Numbered from the stretch's first letter, positions 45,566 to 53,812 are shown. The stretch is DNA of 64,000 nucleotides from GCA-002793235 sp965267355 (GCA_965267355.1 OZ253956.1:1984001-2048000); one strand, 5' to 3'. Translations and numbers: made by a program. The notes: generated from the letters alone by a model not told the origin.

Positions 45566-45690
45566 TGTTTAAAACAGGTTAATTACTTTGTGTATGCTGC
45601 GAAATTAGTGATTTAGAATGAAGTGTTAACAATTCTTAAATCATTGATAATTTACTTAATGAATATACCTCAAAACCCTGATGTTCTTAG

Positions 45691-45698
45691 TAACTTTG
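45691..45698 (+). promoter_or_regulatory. -7 box of mutL
   Basis: TAACTTTG, 24 nt upstream of the mutL ATG; no convincing TTG at the -33 spacing. Confidence 0.45.
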
Positions 45699-45722
45699 GT
45701 TATTATTATTTTGAAGTAGTAA

Positions 45723-47561
45723 ATGGCAGATGTTATAAAATTATTACCTGATTCAGTAGCCAATCAAATTGCGGCAGGAGAGGTTATTCAGCGACCAGCA
45801 AGTGCAGTTAAAGAATTGCTGGAAAATGCCATTGATGCAGGTGCTGATACCATTTCTTTAGTAATCAAGGATGCAGGTAAAACTTTAATACAAGTAAACG
45901 ATAATGGAATTGGTATGTCAGATACTGATGCTCGTTTGAGTTTTGAAAGACATGCTACTTCTAAAATAAAGCAAGCGGATGATTTGTTTAACATTAACAC
46001 TAAAGGTTTTAGAGGAGAAGCGTTAGCTTCAATTGCAGCCATTGCTCAGGTTGAATTAAAAACCAAGAAAGATGGAGAAGATTTAGGAACAAAAATCCTA
46101 ATTGAAGGAAGTGAAGTAAAAGAGCAGGAGCCTTGTTCTGGAAGTAAAGGAAGTTCATTCTCTATTAAGAACTTATTCTATAATGTCCCTGCTAGAAGGA
46201 ATTTTTTAAAATCTAACCCTGTTGAAATAAAGCATATTATTGAAGAATTTCAACGTGTGGCGTTAGTGCATGCTGATATTAATTTTAGTATGTACAACAA
46301 CGGAAACGAAGTGTTTAATTTAAAGAAAGGTAGTTTTAGGCAGCGCATTGTGGGAATATTTGGAGATAAGTACAATCAACGTCTAGTACCTGTTGCAGAA
46401 GAAACTGATTTAGTTACAATTGAAGGTTTTGTTACCAAACCTGAATTTGCTAAAAAAACTAGGGGAGAGCAGTACTTTTTTGTGAATAATAGATTTATTA
46501 AAAGTGCTTATTTAAATCATGCAGTTCAGAATGCATTCGATCAACTATTAAGTAAAGACCAATTTCCATCTTACTTCTTAAAATTGAATATCGATCCTAA
46601 GAATATAGATATCAATATTCATCCAACAAAAACGGAGATTAAGTTTGAGGATGAACGTGCTATTTATGCGATTATTCGTACTGCTGTTAAACAAGCACTG
46701 GGTAAGCATAATATTGCTCCAACTTTAGATTTTGAGCAGGAGACAACGTTTAATGTGCCTTTAATGAAGAGCACAGATACAGTAAAAGCTCCAACCATTA
46801 AGGTAAACCCTGATTACAATCCATTCAAGGATGAAAAGCCTAAAAGTACTCCGTCAATTCCTAAAAAGCAATCTACTGAGAACTGGGAATCTTTGTATCA
46901 GAGTTTTGAAAAAGATGTAACTGAAATTGTTTCGTCAGAAAAGCAAGAGGAGCAACAGGTTATCGAAACTAATTGGGATGATGATGAAGATAATAGGGAG
47001 CAGACATTAATTCAGTTACATAACAAGTATATTCTTACTCAGCTAAAATCAGGGTTTTTAATAGTTGACCAACAACGAGCTCACGAAAGAATATTGTTTG
47101 AACGATTTTATGCTGATTTAGAAAAAGGTTCTGGTACAGTTCAACAATTATTGTTTCCTGAAACTGTTGAGTTTACCAATGCTGATGCAGAGTTGATCAA
47201 TGAATTGAATACTGAGATTTTGGCTATTGGTTTTACCATGGACAAAGTGGGGAGAAACAACTTTGTAGTAAATGGAGTCCCGGCTGAACTGAATAATCAA
47301 AATGTAAAGAAGAGTTTAGAATTGTTACTGGAGCAATTTAAGATGAACGAAAGTGAGTTGAAATTAAATAAGCACGAGAATCTAGCTATGTCAATGTCTA
47401 GAAGTGCTTCTATTAAATCTGGTAAAAAGTTAAGTTATGATGAAATGCGTGTGTTGGTTGATAAGCTTTTTGCTTGTGAAATGCCGTACAGTTTACCTAA
47501 TGGTAAGCCAACTATTATCACTCTAAATTTAGAAGATTTAAACCAGCAATTTGAATACTAA
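45723..47561 (+). CDS. mutL: DNA mismatch repair protein MutL
   Basis: The 612-aa protein couples MutS recognition to strand processing. The GHKL ATPase domain shows VKELLENAIDAGADTI (Mg-binding Asn), VNDNGIGMSDTDA, ATSKIKQADDL and TKGFRGEALASIA, then a transducer domain with NNRFIKSAYLN and IDINIHPTKTEIKF. A Pro/Ser-rich linker (about 360-410) leads to the C-terminal dimerisation domain. There the usual endonuclease motifs are altered: DQQRAHERILFE in place of DQHA..E, MSRSASIKSG in place of ACKxAIKA, and SLPNGKPT in place of CPHGRPT. mutL starts a run with two rhomboid genes; its stop overlaps the first rhomboid start. Confidence 0.96.
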   Translation: MADVIKLLPDSVANQIAAGEVIQRPASAVKELLENAIDAGADTISLVIKDAGKTLIQVNDNGIGMSDTDARLSFERHATSKIKQADDLFNINTKGFRGEALASIAAIAQVELKTKKDGEDLGTKILIEGSEVKEQEPCSGSKGSSFSIKNLFYNVPARRNFLKSNPVEIKHIIEEFQRVALVHADINFSMYNNGNEVFNLKKGSFRQRIVGIFGDKYNQRLVPVAEETDLVTIEGFVTKPEFAKKTRGEQYFFVNNRFIKSAYLNHAVQNAFDQLLSKDQFPSYFLKLNIDPKNIDINIHPTKTEIKFEDERAIYAIIRTAVKQALGKHNIAPTLDFEQETTFNVPLMKSTDTVKAPTIKVNPDYNPFKDEKPKSTPSIPKKQSTENWESLYQSFEKDVTEIVSSEKQEEQQVIETNWDDDEDNREQTLIQLHNKYILTQLKSGFLIVDQQRAHERILFERFYADLEKGSGTVQQLLFPETVEFTNADAELINELNTEILAIGFTMDKVGRNNFVVNGVPAELNNQNVKKSLELLLEQFKMNESELKLNKHENLAMSMSRSASIKSGKKLSYDEMRVLVDKLFACEMPYSLPNGKPTIITLNLEDLNQQFEY

Positions 47562-48292
47562 TGATAGATTTTAGAAATATACCGCCAGTTGTAAAGAACC
47601 TATTAATCATTAATGGATTGTTTTTTCTGGCAACTTATGTGCTTCAAAATCAAGGAGTAGATCTTTCTAATTATTTAGGACTTCATTATTGGGAAAGCCC
47701 TGGTTTTCTTCCGCATCAGTTGGTTACATACATGTTTATGCACGGTGGGTTTACTCATTTGTTGTTTAACATGTTTGCAGTATGGATGTTTGGTAGAGTG
47801 TTGGAGCAGGTTTGGGGACAAAAGAAGTTTCTCATTTTTTACATGATTACTGGTTTAGCTGCAGGTGTAACTCAAATGTTAGTTTCATATGTTCGTATTT
47901 CTTTAATGGGAGATTTAATTACTCCTGAAATAATGGATTTAATTCTAACTGAAGGATATCAGGCTACTCTGGAGAGAAAGAATTTTGTTGACCCATTTTT
48001 GGGTAATTTAAACAGCCTAGTTAATGTGGTAACTGTTGGTGCATCGGGTTCTGTTTATGGTATTTTAGTTGCATTTGGTATGTTGTTTCCTAATACGGAA
48101 TTAATGCTGTTATTTCCTCCAATACCAATAAAGGCTAAAGTGTTGGTTATTATTTTAATTGTAATGGCATTGTTATTAGGCTTTGGTAATTTCTCTGGCG
48201 ATAACATTGCTCACTTTGCACATCTCGGAGGTGCTTTAGCAGGGTTTATTATGATTAAAATTTGGAAAAAAGATAGAACTAATTTTTATTAG
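47561..48292 (+). CDS. Rhomboid family intramembrane serine protease (first copy)
   Basis: The 243-aa membrane protease has about six helices and the rhomboid residues: HGGFTHLLFNMFAVWMFGR (L1/TM2 His-Asn region), GASGSVYGIL with the nucleophilic Ser (about residue 163), and HFAHLGGALAGF with the catalytic His. An insert of about 40 residues precedes TM4 (PEIMDLILTEGYQATLERK). It overlaps the mutL stop by 1 nt and is followed 2 nt later by a second rhomboid. Substrates unknown. Confidence 0.92.
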   Translation: MIDFRNIPPVVKNLLIINGLFFLATYVLQNQGVDLSNYLGLHYWESPGFLPHQLVTYMFMHGGFTHLLFNMFAVWMFGRVLEQVWGQKKFLIFYMITGLAAGVTQMLVSYVRISLMGDLITPEIMDLILTEGYQATLERKNFVDPFLGNLNSLVNVVTVGASGSVYGILVAFGMLFPNTELMLLFPPIPIKAKVLVIILIVMALLLGFGNFSGDNIAHFAHLGGALAGFIMIKIWKKDRTNFY

Positions 48293-48294
48293 CA

Positions 48295-49191
48295 ATGAGT
48301 AATCCATTTTTTGATGACATCAAAAACCAGTACAAAAATGGTTCAGCATTAATAAAATTGATTTTTATTAATGTAGGGGTGTTTTTACTCATTCATCTAG
48401 CAAGTATTTTGTTATGGCTTTTTAATATTCCAAACGGAACAGTTTTTATGGTGAAATGGCTGGCTTTACCGGCAGATTTATCTCAAATCATCTTTAAGCC
48501 CTGGACTATTGTTAGCTATATGTTTTTACATGAACAGTTGTTTCATATTTTCTTTAATATGTTGGTACTGTATTTTGGTTCAAGAATATTTCTGCAATTT
48601 TTAAGTGAAAAGAAATTAGTGGTTATATATTTACTAGGCGGATTGGCAGGAGGCATTCTGTATATATTAACATTTAATTTGTTTCCTGTCTTTAAAGGAG
48701 TAATGCCCGTTTCTATTGCACTGGGAGCAAGTGCTTCAGTAATGGCAGTACTAGTAGCTGCAGCCACTTATGTTCCGAACTTCGTAGTAAGGCTAATTTT
48801 TTTAGGTAACGTAAAGTTGAAATACATAGCCATGGTTTATGTGGTTTTAGATGTAATAAGTATTCCTAAAGAAAACGCTGGCGGACATATTGCACATCTT
48901 GGTGGTGCATTGTTTGGTTTTATATTTATTCAACAATTAAAAAAAGGTAGAGATTTTACTGCTGGTTTTGCTCGTTTTTTAGATTATTTAAAAAATATAT
49001 TCAAACCAAAGAAGAAAATGAAAGTGGTTTATAAAAAGACTGCTAAAACTCGTAATGATTACGATTATAATGCACAGAAAAAAGCTAATCAGGTAAAAAT
49101 AGATGCCATATTAGATAAAATATCTAAATCGGGTTATGATAGTTTAACTACCGAAGAAAAAGCTATTTTATTTGATGCGAGCAAGAAATAA
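48295..49191 (+). CDS. Rhomboid family protease (second copy) with cytoplasmic tail
   Basis: The 298-aa protein has the rhomboid core: HEQLFHIFFNMLVLYFGSR, catalytic Ser in LGASASVMAVLV (GASAS instead of GASGS) and catalytic His in GGHIAHLGGALFGF. After the last helix comes a roughly 80-residue basic tail with KKKMKVVYKK and a small helical end IDAILDKISKSGYDSLTTEE, a pattern seen in other Bacteroidota rhomboids. The two copies are clearly paralogous in layout but quite diverged. Co-transcribed with mutL and the first rhomboid. Confidence 0.9.
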   Translation: MSNPFFDDIKNQYKNGSALIKLIFINVGVFLLIHLASILLWLFNIPNGTVFMVKWLALPADLSQIIFKPWTIVSYMFLHEQLFHIFFNMLVLYFGSRIFLQFLSEKKLVVIYLLGGLAGGILYILTFNLFPVFKGVMPVSIALGASASVMAVLVAAATYVPNFVVRLIFLGNVKLKYIAMVYVVLDVISIPKENAGGHIAHLGGALFGFIFIQQLKKGRDFTAGFARFLDYLKNIFKPKKKMKVVYKKTAKTRNDYDYNAQKKANQVKIDAILDKISKSGYDSLTTEEKAILFDASKK

Positions 49192-49194
49192 ACT

Positions 49195-50412
49195 TTATTG
49201 CGGAGGTGCTTGGAAATCAGGATTAGTAATAAAATCTTGATCATTAAGAGTCATTAAAAATGCTTTTAACTGAGACTTCTCTTGCGGAGTTAATTGAACC
49301 CCACCACTACTTACATTTTTTAATAGCACATCTACATTAGGGGAGTTTTGTAAACCTTCACTATAGTGATCTATAACTTCATCTATTGTTGCAAATCTTC
49401 CATCATGCATGTATGGTGCTGAAAAGAATAAATTCCTTAATGAAGGGGTCTTGAATTTCCCATTATCATTAGAGTTCCCTGTTATAGCTCCCAGACCTAA
49501 ATCAGTATAAACCAAATCAAGTCCGTTGTCGTGAAACTCATTATCAGTCCATAAAGGATTAGAAGGATCACCATGACAATGGAAGCAGTCAGCACCTTGT
49601 TCAGTCATAAATAAACTTAATCCAGCTTGCTCATCAGCAGTTAGAGGCTCTATTCCCATTAGGTATCTATCAAACTTAGAATTAGCTGATATTAATGTTC
49701 TTTCAAATTGAGCAATTGCTTTCACTACTAATACAGAATCAATTGTTGAAGTTCCAAAAGCTGCTTCAAACAACGCAGGATAATCTGGGTGATTTTGAAG
49801 AGTAGCAATAACTGTTGGCCAAGTATTATTCATTTCAATAGGGTTAGTAACTGGTTTAAATGCTTGGCTTTCCAGAGTTTTAGTTCTACCATCCCAAAAG
49901 AATTTTTCAGAAAGATTCCATGCTGCATTAAAAATTACCATCGAATTTCTTGTTCCAATTGCTCCTGTAACACCCGTGCTAAATTGATTGTTGTCACCAA
50001 AGGCATCAAATGGCATATGACATGAACTGCAAGATTGGGTAGAATCTGAAGATAATAGTTTTTCAAAAAAAAGTTTTCTACCAAGTGCAATTCCTTCAAC
50101 AGTTTGTGGATTATCAGCAGGCACTATTGGTGTTGGCAAGTATTGTAAAAATACTTGTGGCACCTGCAAAGGAGCAGGTACAGGATCAGAACCATATACA
50201 CAAGAACCATCATCTTTAGTTGCATCAGGGTTATAATTTTTAGAGTTTGGATCAGTACAGCCTAAAACATAAACACACGAGCCATCATCTTTTACAGCAT
50301 CTACATTGAAGTTTTCTGCAATAGGGTCAGTGCAACCCCTTTGTTTACTACAAGAAGTAAAAACAATTATTCCAAAAAATATGGTAACAATATAGACTAA
50401 AAAAGTTTTCAT
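49195..50412 (-). CDS. Di-heme cytochrome c peroxidase/MauG-like lipoprotein (MbnH-like)
   Basis: The 405-aa product has a lipoprotein signal (Cys 21 in FTSCSK) and two c-type heme sites, CSSCH (128-132) and CFHCH (276-280), in the bacterial cytochrome c peroxidase/MauG arrangement with FFWDGRTKTLESQA between them. Two tandem 23-residue GCTDP...DDGSC modules (residues 26-73) precede the enzyme domain. The upstream MbnP gene on the same strand suggests the MbnH/MbnP pairing, in which the di-heme enzyme oxidises a Trp of its partner to kynurenine to create a copper site. Whether it acts as MbnH or as a peroxidase is an inference from context. Confidence 0.88.
   Translation of the reverse strand: MKTFLVYIVTIFFGIIVFTSCSKQRGCTDPIAENFNVDAVKDDGSCVYVLGCTDPNSKNYNPDATKDDGSCVYGSDPVPAPLQVPQVFLQYLPTPIVPADNPQTVEGIALGRKLFFEKLLSSDSTQSCSSCHMPFDAFGDNNQFSTGVTGAIGTRNSMVIFNAAWNLSEKFFWDGRTKTLESQAFKPVTNPIEMNNTWPTVIATLQNHPDYPALFEAAFGTSTIDSVLVVKAIAQFERTLISANSKFDRYLMGIEPLTADEQAGLSLFMTEQGADCFHCHGDPSNPLWTDNEFHDNGLDLVYTDLGLGAITGNSNDNGKFKTPSLRNLFFSAPYMHDGRFATIDEVIDHYSEGLQNSPNVDVLLKNVSSGGVQLTPQEKSQLKAFLMTLNDQDFITNPDFQAPPQ
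50194..50337 (-). repeat. Two tandem GCTDP...DDGSC modules encoded in the di-heme lipoprotein
   Basis: Residues 26-48 and 51-73 share the pattern GCTDPxxxNxNxDAxKDDGSCVY, each with two cysteines. A third copy lies in the adjacent MbnP lipoprotein. The module follows the lipidated Cys in both, so it is a short Cys-paired stalk or surface module common in Bacteroidota exported proteins. Confidence 0.85.
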
Positions 50413-50424
50413 CCTTTTATATAA

Positions 50425-50461
50425 ACGAAAACCCTAAGCGTAAGTTGCTTAGGATTTTCGT
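50425..50461 (-). other. 15-bp hairpin between the MbnP and di-heme genes
   Basis: Arms at 50425-50439 and 50447-50461 around a 7-nt loop. On the transcribed minus strand all 15 positions pair, one as G-U. It is followed there by TTATATAAAAGG rather than a clean T-run. It may be a partial terminator or an RNA stability element setting the ratio of MbnP to the heme enzyme. Confidence 0.75.
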
Positions 50462-50469
50462 AAAAAGTA

Positions 50470-51327
50470 TTATTGTTTTTGTGAAATAGTTCCTAAACTA
50501 AACACACTATAAACTTGATCATGTATCATTTTTTGAGCAGTATAGTTAGGCATAAGCATTGTGCTGTATACATTAAAATCCCACGTGTGAGGGTTTTTAA
50601 ACCATTCAGCTATATTCATTCTAATTTCTACAGAAGCATATTCTTGGTTTAATGCGATACCGGCTAATTTAATGTATGCGTGATTAGCTTCATGCGTTCC
50701 CATATTACTTGCAGTACCATTGTGGAAATTAAATGGCATTGCCGTACCATTATCCATAAACTGTCCATCAAATTGCATAAAGTGGTAACCTCCACCAATC
50801 ATCATAGGCCACGACCAGCTTGCAACATTCAAGTCAGTATAGTTACCCATATTATCAGTTGTATCAAATCCCCATTTAAAACCTACAGATGAGTAAGCCC
50901 CTAACTCAACATTACTAACTGTAAATGTCATTGAGCTTGGATCAGACATGTCAACTAACTGATAGTCATCTAAGTGGATGCTGTCACCATTTGGCTTGTA
51001 TAAAGATAAATCAGAAATTAAATATCTAATTCTCGAAATACTAAGTGTGTCACCATCCTGATTAACATAGTTGAACATGTTAAAGTTTTGGTTGCTTACA
51101 GGTACTCCATCAAAATTGAATGTAAAGTTTACGGTTATGCTCGCTTTCGTTTCGTCTTCTACGATAGGTTCTTCTGCTGCTGGGTATATACAAGAGCCAT
51201 CATCTTTCTGGGCATCTGCATCATAGTTAGTTGCTGCTGGGTCAGTACATCCTTCTTTCTTTGCACAAGAAGTAAAAAATACTCCTGTTAGTACAATTGC
51301 TGTTGTAATTAATATTGATTTTTTCAT
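50470..51327 (-). CDS. MbnP family copper-binding lipoprotein
   Basis: The 285-aa product has a lipoprotein signal (Cys 21 in FTSCAK), one GCTDP...DDGSC module (26-48), then a beta-rich MbnP domain recognisable by SITVNFTFNFDGVPV, ISRIRYLISDLSLY, GGGYHFMQFDGQF and ANHAYIKLAG. MbnP was first described beside methanobactin genes and binds copper at a site that includes a Trp-derived kynurenine made by MbnH; several Trp residues are present (WSWPMMIGGG, EWFKNPHTW). No methanobactin precursor is seen, so here it is more likely a general copper-handling lipoprotein. Confidence 0.87.
   Translation of the reverse strand: MKKSILITTAIVLTGVFFTSCAKKEGCTDPAATNYDADAQKDDGSCIYPAAEEPIVEDETKASITVNFTFNFDGVPVSNQNFNMFNYVNQDGDTLSISRIRYLISDLSLYKPNGDSIHLDDYQLVDMSDPSSMTFTVSNVELGAYSSVGFKWGFDTTDNMGNYTDLNVASWSWPMMIGGGYHFMQFDGQFMDNGTAMPFNFHNGTASNMGTHEANHAYIKLAGIALNQEYASVEIRMNIAEWFKNPHTWDFNVYSTMLMPNYTAQKMIHDQVYSVFSLGTISQKQ
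51184..51252 (-). repeat. Single GCTDP...DDGSC module in the MbnP lipoprotein
   Basis: Residues 26-48 (GCTDPAATNYDADAQKDDGSC) match the two copies in the neighbouring di-heme lipoprotein closely, suggesting module shuffling or duplication within the operon. Confidence 0.8.
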
Positions 51328-51352
51328 TTGTTTTTATTTTTTATAAAATTAA

Positions 51353-52393
51353 TTAAAAGTAATAATTTAATTGTGTAATAAATCGCCTACTATTTAAAGG
51401 CTGATTACCATGTAGTTTTTGCATGGCAGGAATAAAATAGTTAAAGGTTAAGCCTAACTTATTAAAGTATCCATTGATACCTTGATTAATAAAAACGGCT
51501 TCTCCACCTGAATCTATAAAATCCTCTCCATCTATTTTGTCATAGTCGCTTACTTCGTAAGCTATTCCTAGATTAGGCATTAGTTTTATTTTGTCCGTAA
51601 CCTTAGCAATAAAAAACAAAGAACTATTGGTGTTAAACCTGTTAGATAGACGAAAATCATTTTTATTGGTTGTGTTTATCATGTAACTAATGTTGGTGTT
51701 AATTCCAACAAAATTGTACTTAGCCATATATTCGATAAGAGCTATATAGCCAAAACTACCAGTTCCAGCTTGTAAATGTGGATCTAATTCCATTTCAGGA
51801 GACCCAACAATAGTATTCGGTTTAAATTCTGTATTAAAACCTTTTATTGAATATTTATTGTATTTACCAGTAGGAAGTGATACGCCACCACCAATATTTA
51901 TACGGTGAATTAGTCTGTTGGATGTGCTGTCTTCAGTAAAAGCTGAATTATATAAAGTGTATTTAGCTAATACTGTTAAATCACCAATTCCAGCTACATT
52001 ATCAATAATGCTATCATTTTGTTTAATGTAATTGTCGGAAAAATTAATGCTAGTATTAATTTGCCAACGATTGGTAAGATAAAAGTTTAAAGCAACATCA
52101 TAGCTGTTGTAGACTTCGGCATAGGTAAACTGTTCGCCTGCACCTACAGCATCTGTGGCTTCTCCACCGTGTTTATTGTTTGTTTTTCCTTTAACTCTTT
52201 GCTTGCTTACTCGTGTAGTAAAATCAGATTGATTAATGTAATCACTCTGAAATAACCTATACCTGTGTCTTAGTGTAAACGAATTTTTAAAATCGTTAGG
52301 CTGAATACCCAAATACACTGTACACAAATCGCAAGCAAAAATAGAGTTAGTAATTAGCATAAAAGCTAATGTTACAATCCACTTGTTTTGCAT
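51353..52393 (-). CDS. Outer-membrane beta-barrel protein of the copper-type operon
   Basis: The 346-aa product has a signal peptide (to about residue 20, NSIFA) followed directly by CDLCTVYLGIQPNDF, a CxxC that could bind metal or form a disulfide. The rest alternates polar and aromatic residues over many strands and ends FITQLNYYF, the aromatic C-terminus of outer-membrane barrels. Related transporter-like barrels lie beside MbnP/di-heme genes in other Bacteroidota, to my recollection. It is 25 nt upstream of mbnP on the same strand. A metal or metal-complex channel is possible but not shown. Confidence 0.78.
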   Translation of the reverse strand: MQNKWIVTLAFMLITNSIFACDLCTVYLGIQPNDFKNSFTLRHRYRLFQSDYINQSDFTTRVSKQRVKGKTNNKHGGEATDAVGAGEQFTYAEVYNSYDVALNFYLTNRWQINTSINFSDNYIKQNDSIIDNVAGIGDLTVLAKYTLYNSAFTEDSTSNRLIHRINIGGGVSLPTGKYNKYSIKGFNTEFKPNTIVGSPEMELDPHLQAGTGSFGYIALIEYMAKYNFVGINTNISYMINTTNKNDFRLSNRFNTNSSLFFIAKVTDKIKLMPNLGIAYEVSDYDKIDGEDFIDSGGEAVFINQGINGYFNKLGLTFNYFIPAMQKLHGNQPLNSRRFITQLNYYF

Positions 52394-52446
52394 GGTTTGT
52401 TTTTAAAGTTTGTAATTAAATAAGAACTGCACATAGCAGTTAATTA

Positions 52447-52839
52447 TTAACAAACTTTAGGAGGAGGAGCTAAAATAGAATAATGGCCTTTAGATAAGCC
52501 TCTTGAAATATAAAAAGATTGATTCTTGTTTGATTCGGTTAACATTACCTTTGAATTAAAACTTCCATCAATTACAATTGGATTTATTTCAAAATTGTAG
52601 TTAACTGCTTGTTGGGAAAAAGGTGTATCATCAGTATTCTCATCTATTTTGTCAATTTGTGTTGCCAAATGGCATTTACCATTACAATCCAGTTTTGGTT
52701 TCTCTTTATTAATACAAAACAACTCGGCAATCTCGGTTTGATTAATAAAGTAATTGAAAGTAAGAATGGATTTAAAGTTTATGGCATAAACAAATAGTAA
52801 AGCCACAATAATTGAGGATATTTGAAAATGAATTTTCAC
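52447..52839 (-). CDS. Exported small protein with FCxNKxKPxLxCNGKC motif
   Basis: The 130-aa product starts with GTG, has one N-terminal hydrophobic segment (about residues 8-20) and the motif FCINKEKPKLDCNGKCHLAT with Cys 42, 52 and 56, and ends with a lone Cys (PPPKVC). Proteins with this CNGKC pattern are conserved Bacteroidota hypotheticals that I associate with metal-related gene clusters, although no activity is published to my knowledge. The clustered Cys and His suggest copper binding. It is first in the four-gene minus-strand operon and has a -7 box right at its start. Confidence 0.75.
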   Translation of the reverse strand: MKIHFQISSIIVALLFVYAINFKSILTFNYFINQTEIAELFCINKEKPKLDCNGKCHLATQIDKIDENTDDTPFSQQAVNYNFEINPIVIDGSFNSKVMLTESNKNQSFYISRGLSKGHYSILAPPPKVC

Positions 52840-52843
52840 GGTA

Positions 52844-52851
52844 CAAAAATA
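52844..52851 (-). promoter_or_regulatory. -7 box of the copper-type operon
   Basis: Minus strand TATTTTTG, ending 4 nt before the GTG start of the CNGKC gene; this would give a leaderless transcript for the four-gene unit. It is divergent from miaA. No clear metal-regulator dyad is seen. Confidence 0.45.
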
Positions 52852-52891
52852 ATCTAAAATTAAATGTATCGGTTGATATTTATCAGTTTTA

Positions 52892-53812
52892 ATGCAGAAT
52901 AATGATCTAATTGTAATACTTGGCTGTACAGCTACAGGGAAAACGAAGTTGGCTACCCATTTAGCTTATCAGCAAAATGGAGAAATAATTAGTGCAGACT
53001 CTAGACAAGTGTACAAAGGAATGGATGTGGGAACGGGTAAAGATTTAGCTGATTTTGAGATTGAAGAACATAGCATTCCTTATCATTTAATTGATATAAA
53101 ACAAGCAGGAGAAGAGTATAATGTTTTTGAGTTTCAAAAAGATTTTTTAAGGGTTTATGAGAATGTAACTAAAAGACAAAAGTTACCAATTTTGTGTGGA
53201 GGAACAGGGTTGTATTTGGAGTCAGTATTAAAAGGGTATCGGTTTGTTCAGGTTCCAGAAAATACTGAATTGAGAAATGAGTTGGAAAAGCAATCTACTG
53301 AAGAATTAGTTGAGATTCTCTCCCGGTATAAAACGTTACACAATACTACTGATTCCATTCACCGAAAGAGAACTATAAGAGCAATAGAGGTGGCTAAATT
53401 TGAGCAAGAGAATGAGGCACTAATTAGAGATTTTCCTAAAATTAATTCTACCATTTTTGGTATTCAGTTTGAAAGAGCTGAAATAAAGAAAAGAATTACT
53501 GAACGCTTAAAGTATAGATTGAAACATGAAGGAATGATAGAAGAGGTGGAAGGCTTGTTAGACAATGGTGTATCAGCAGATAAGTTGAAATTTTATGGTT
53601 TGGAGTATAAACTTATTACTCAATATTTGCTAGGGGAAATAGATAGAAACGATATGTTTAATAAGTTAAATGTTGCCATCCATCAGTTTGCTAAACGACA
53701 AGCTACCTGGTTCAGAAAAATGGAGCGTAATGGTTTTGATATTAATTGGATTGATGGTAATTTACCTATCGATAAAAAGCTAGAATATATCACACAAAAA
53801 CTAGGTGAGTAA
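52892..53812 (+). CDS. miaA: tRNA dimethylallyltransferase MiaA
   Basis: The 306-aa enzyme adds a dimethylallyl group to A37 of tRNAs that read codons starting with U. It shows the P-loop ILGCTATGKTKLATHLA, SADSRQVYKGMDVGTGK, HLIDIKQAGEEYNVFEFQ, LCGGTGLYLESVLKGY, and the C-terminal FAKRQATWFRKME. Length is normal for the family. The stop overlaps the GTG start of the helicase-nuclease gene by 8 nt, so the two are coupled. Confidence 0.96.
   Translation: MQNNDLIVILGCTATGKTKLATHLAYQQNGEIISADSRQVYKGMDVGTGKDLADFEIEEHSIPYHLIDIKQAGEEYNVFEFQKDFLRVYENVTKRQKLPILCGGTGLYLESVLKGYRFVQVPENTELRNELEKQSTEELVEILSRYKTLHNTTDSIHRKRTIRAIEVAKFEQENEALIRDFPKINSTIFGIQFERAEIKKRITERLKYRLKHEGMIEEVEGLLDNGVSADKLKFYGLEYKLITQYLLGEIDRNDMFNKLNVAIHQFAKRQATWFRKMERNGFDINWIDGNLPIDKKLEYITQKLGE

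Noticed and set aside
49195..52839. A methanobactin biosynthesis cluster
   Set aside because: MbnP and a di-heme enzyme are present, but no MbnB/MbnC-like proteins or Cys-containing precursor peptide are visible nearby.
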